From the NCBI RefSeq assembly GCF_003987145.1, contig NZ_PIPL01000001.1:1178001-1242000 (forward strand): a DNA stretch of 64,000 nt, in the 5' to 3' direction. The DNA is from Aliidiomarina minuta. GTDB taxonomy: Bacteria; Pseudomonadota; Gammaproteobacteria; Enterobacterales; Alteromonadaceae. Positions 62,223-64,000 of the stretch are shown piece after piece. The notes under the pieces are model-generated. The model did not search any database. It was not told where the DNA came from and saw nothing but the letters and a program-made list of their open reading frames with translations. The position numbers and the translations under genes are program-made. Each line of letters starts with the position of its first letter. The stretch's first letter is position 1.

Positions 62223-62992
62223 TTATTCACCATCGTATATTTCGGTGCACGCTTTAACTTACTAATCAGTTTAAAAGGGATCTTAAGTCCAATTACTGCT
62301 AAATTTGTCTTAATGCCATTCTCACGGCAAGCACGTACTATTTCTTTATTCTGATGTATTCGCCCCGCTAATCCACTTGAGCTGATACCACCTTCCCTCA
62401 TAGTAACTATTACTTTTGGTACCCGGTAAAAATGCACGCCTTGTAGCCAAAACCTAGATACAAGTTCAAAGTCGGCAGAGACTCTATAGTCAGTTTTATA
62501 GTAGCCAAGCTGTTCAAAAAACTTACGTTTCACATAGAATGTTGGATGGGGAGGCATTATGCCCATTCTTATTTTAGTCTTAGTAAACCTCTTCACTGAA
62601 TAAAAACGAGTGGTTTTATCGGTATTCTCGGGGGACACATAAATTAAGTCCCCGTATACAGCATCCACGTTGTCTTCACTAAAACCACTGGCAATAGCAG
62701 ATATACTGTCTGTCGAGGAGAAAAAGTCGTCAGAGTTTAAGATGCCAAACACATCTCCAGTCGCCAGGCGAATGCCTTTGTTCATCGCATCGTATATTCC
62801 CGCATCGGGCTCGCTTACAACCACAGCTATTCTGTCTTCGTATTCACGAACAATATCCATTGTCCGGTCCTTTGACTCGCCGTCTACTACTATGTATTCA
62901 ATATTCGGATAGTCTTGCGCCAACACAGATTCGATGGTGTCTCTTATAGTTGCTTCGCTGTTATAACAAACTGTGACAATAGATATCTTCAA
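62219..62992 (-). CDS. Glycosyltransferase family 2
   Basis: 257 residues. GT-A fold: MKISIVTVCYNSEATIRDTI, IEYIVVDGESKDRTMDIV, SEPDAGIYDAMNKGIRLATG and the DXD-like LNSDDFF. WcaA-like GT2 enzymes add a sugar to the lipid-linked repeat unit on the cytoplasmic face. The C-terminus is basic and amphipathic (LKIPFKLISKLKRAPKY), suiting membrane association. Confidence 0.9.
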   Translation of the reverse strand: MKISIVTVCYNSEATIRDTIESVLAQDYPNIEYIVVDGESKDRTMDIVREYEDRIAVVVSEPDAGIYDAMNKGIRLATGDVFGILNSDDFFSSTDSISAIASGFSEDNVDAVYGDLIYVSPENTDKTTRFYSVKRFTKTKIRMGIMPPHPTFYVKRKFFEQLGYYKTDYRVSADFELVSRFWLQGVHFYRVPKVIVTMREGGISSSGLAGRIHQNKEIVRACRENGIKTNLAVIGLKIPFKLISKLKRAPKYTMVNK

Positions 62993-63001
62993 AATACAGC
63001 C

Positions 63002-64000
63002 TCAACTAAATTTACGCAGTAATGTTTCGATTTCAGTGACTTTTTCAGTCACAAGTGCCGGCTTAGAGCGAGTCTCGATATTCAAGCGAACAACAGGCTC
63101 AGTATTTGAGCTTCTCAGGTTCAAGCGCCAGTCTTTAAACTCAAGGCTAATCCCATCAGTTCTATCAAGCGTAATAGCGTCTTTACTGTATACCCGTTCC
63201 ACTTCCTCGAGTGCTCGTGCTGGTTCCGCTAAAACGAAATTAATTTCACCAGATGACGGATAAGCAGTCATTCGTTCACGAACTAATTGATGCAACGACA
63301 AGCCTTTCACACAGATCAGCTCAGCTACCAACAACCAGGGAATCATTCCACTGTCACAGTAGGCAAAGTCTTTAAAGTAATGGTGTGCGCTCATTTCCCC
63401 ACCATATACAGCGTCCTCTTTGCGCATACGCTCTTTTATAAATGCATGTCCCGTTTTCGACTGAATCGCAATCCCACCATTCGCTTCCGCTATATCGATG
63501 GTATTCCATACCAACCGGGGGTCATGAATTATCTTACTACCTTGATTTTTCTGTAAAAACGCTTCAGCAAGCAAGCCTACAATATAGTACCCCTCAATAA
63601 AGGTTCCCTGATGATCAAAAAAGAAACATCGGTCAAAATCGCCATCGAATGCAATACCAAGATCCGCGTCATGAGCCAGCACTGCGTCTATAGTATCCTG
63701 CCGATTTTCAGGTAATAAGGGATTTGGAATACCATTCGGAAAATGTCCGTCGGGTTCGTTGTGAACTTTCACAATTTCGAGTGGGACTTCAGATGCCCGA
63801 AACCTTTCAACTAAGGCGTCTATAACATGACCCGCAGCACCATTTCCGCTATTAATAACCAGTTTAAGTGGCTTTATATTCTCTGGGGTAATATAGGAAA
63901 ACAGATGAGCCGTATAGGCGGAAAGTATATTCTTTACTGTAAGTGAGCCACGCTGCTCTTTATCCTGGAAATTATTTTCTTCAGCCAATCGCTGAATATC
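63002..64000 (-). CDS. manB: Phosphomannomutase CpsG/ManB, C-terminal part
   Basis: The frame is open to the window edge, so the N-terminal part with the phosphoserine loop is missing; 332 residues are visible. LVINSGNGAAGHVIDAL, the metal loop GIAFDGDFDRCFFFD, IEGYYIVGLLAEAFLQ, sugar-binding VYGGEMSAHHYF and phosphate-binding NLRSSNTEPVVRLN match ManB/CpsG of capsule loci. It interconverts mannose 6- and 1-phosphate, feeding GDP-mannose or GDP-fucose synthesis. It is the first visible gene of the locus. Confidence 0.93.
   Translation of the reverse strand, partial: DIQRLAEENNFQDKEQRGSLTVKNILSAYTAHLFSYITPENIKPLKLVINSGNGAAGHVIDALVERFRASEVPLEIVKVHNEPDGHFPNGIPNPLLPENRQDTIDAVLAHDADLGIAFDGDFDRCFFFDHQGTFIEGYYIVGLLAEAFLQKNQGSKIIHDPRLVWNTIDIAEANGGIAIQSKTGHAFIKERMRKEDAVYGGEMSAHHYFKDFAYCDSGMIPWLLVAELICVKGLSLHQLVRERMTAYPSSGEINFVLAEPARALEEVERVYSKDAITLDRTDGISLEFKDWRLNLRSSNTEPVVRLNIETRSKPALVTEKVTEIETLLRKFS

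Overview
The window looks like chromosome from a marine gammaproteobacterium of the Alteromonadales, most likely Idiomarinaceae (Idiomarina/Aliidiomarina type). The evidence is protein-level resemblance and gene order (tatD-prfC-rimI-holD, glyA-nrdR-ribD, radA beside serB/smp, yajG-cyclophilin-ampG); no 16S gene or database search supports it. The right edge truncates manB and the left edge truncates kynA.

Layout. 0-9.5 kb: kynA start, a ComFB-like gene, the SRP RNA gene, a very large envelope protein with two small lipoproteins, an enoyl-CoA hydratase, an SH3 lipoprotein and a second ketoacyl-ACP synthase III. 9.6-13.3 kb: a tight plus-strand operon yajG-cyclophilin-ampG-panE. 13.3-17.9 kb: about 4 kb dominated by palindromic REP arrays around a REP-associated tyrosine transposase (RAYT) and ribBA. 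17.9-29.5 kb, minus strand: ribD-nrdR-glyA, then btuB, ettA, and a B12 uptake operon (btuF-btuC-btuD) behind a large double-PilZ gene. 29.6-34.8 kb: radA, serB, smp, tatD, prfC. 34.9-40.3 kb: a second RAYT flanked by a different palindrome, plus a MacAB/DevBCA-like ABC exporter inserted between prfC and rimI-holD. 41.3-49.1 kb: an accessory stretch with four paralogous cysteine-patterned lipoproteins in two tandem pairs, tRNA-Trp, a metallo-beta-lactamase-fold phosphodiesterase, a kexin-like protease with a small downstream partner gene, and a hipBA module whose toxin gene is deleted. 49.3-64 kb, minus strand: an exopolysaccharide/capsule locus (GfcC-YjbH fusion, YjbF, YjbE, Wzi, long SLBB export protein, sugar dehydratase, phosphoglycosyl transferase, two SDRs, GT2, phosphomannomutase).

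How it fits together. The right end makes nucleotide sugars, primes and builds a glycan, and exports and anchors it at the outer membrane. The B12 genes form an uptake route (BtuB at the outer membrane, BtuFCD at the inner membrane). The strongest unexplained signals are: two independent RAYT/palindrome systems, whose palindromes sit at gene 3' ends and even supply stop codons; REP arrays where ribE and ribH would normally lie; the four-member lipoprotein family with paired loss of cysteines; the protease/partner pair; and the RCC1-CFI-box-LPP20-PEGA giant protein with an internal lipobox.
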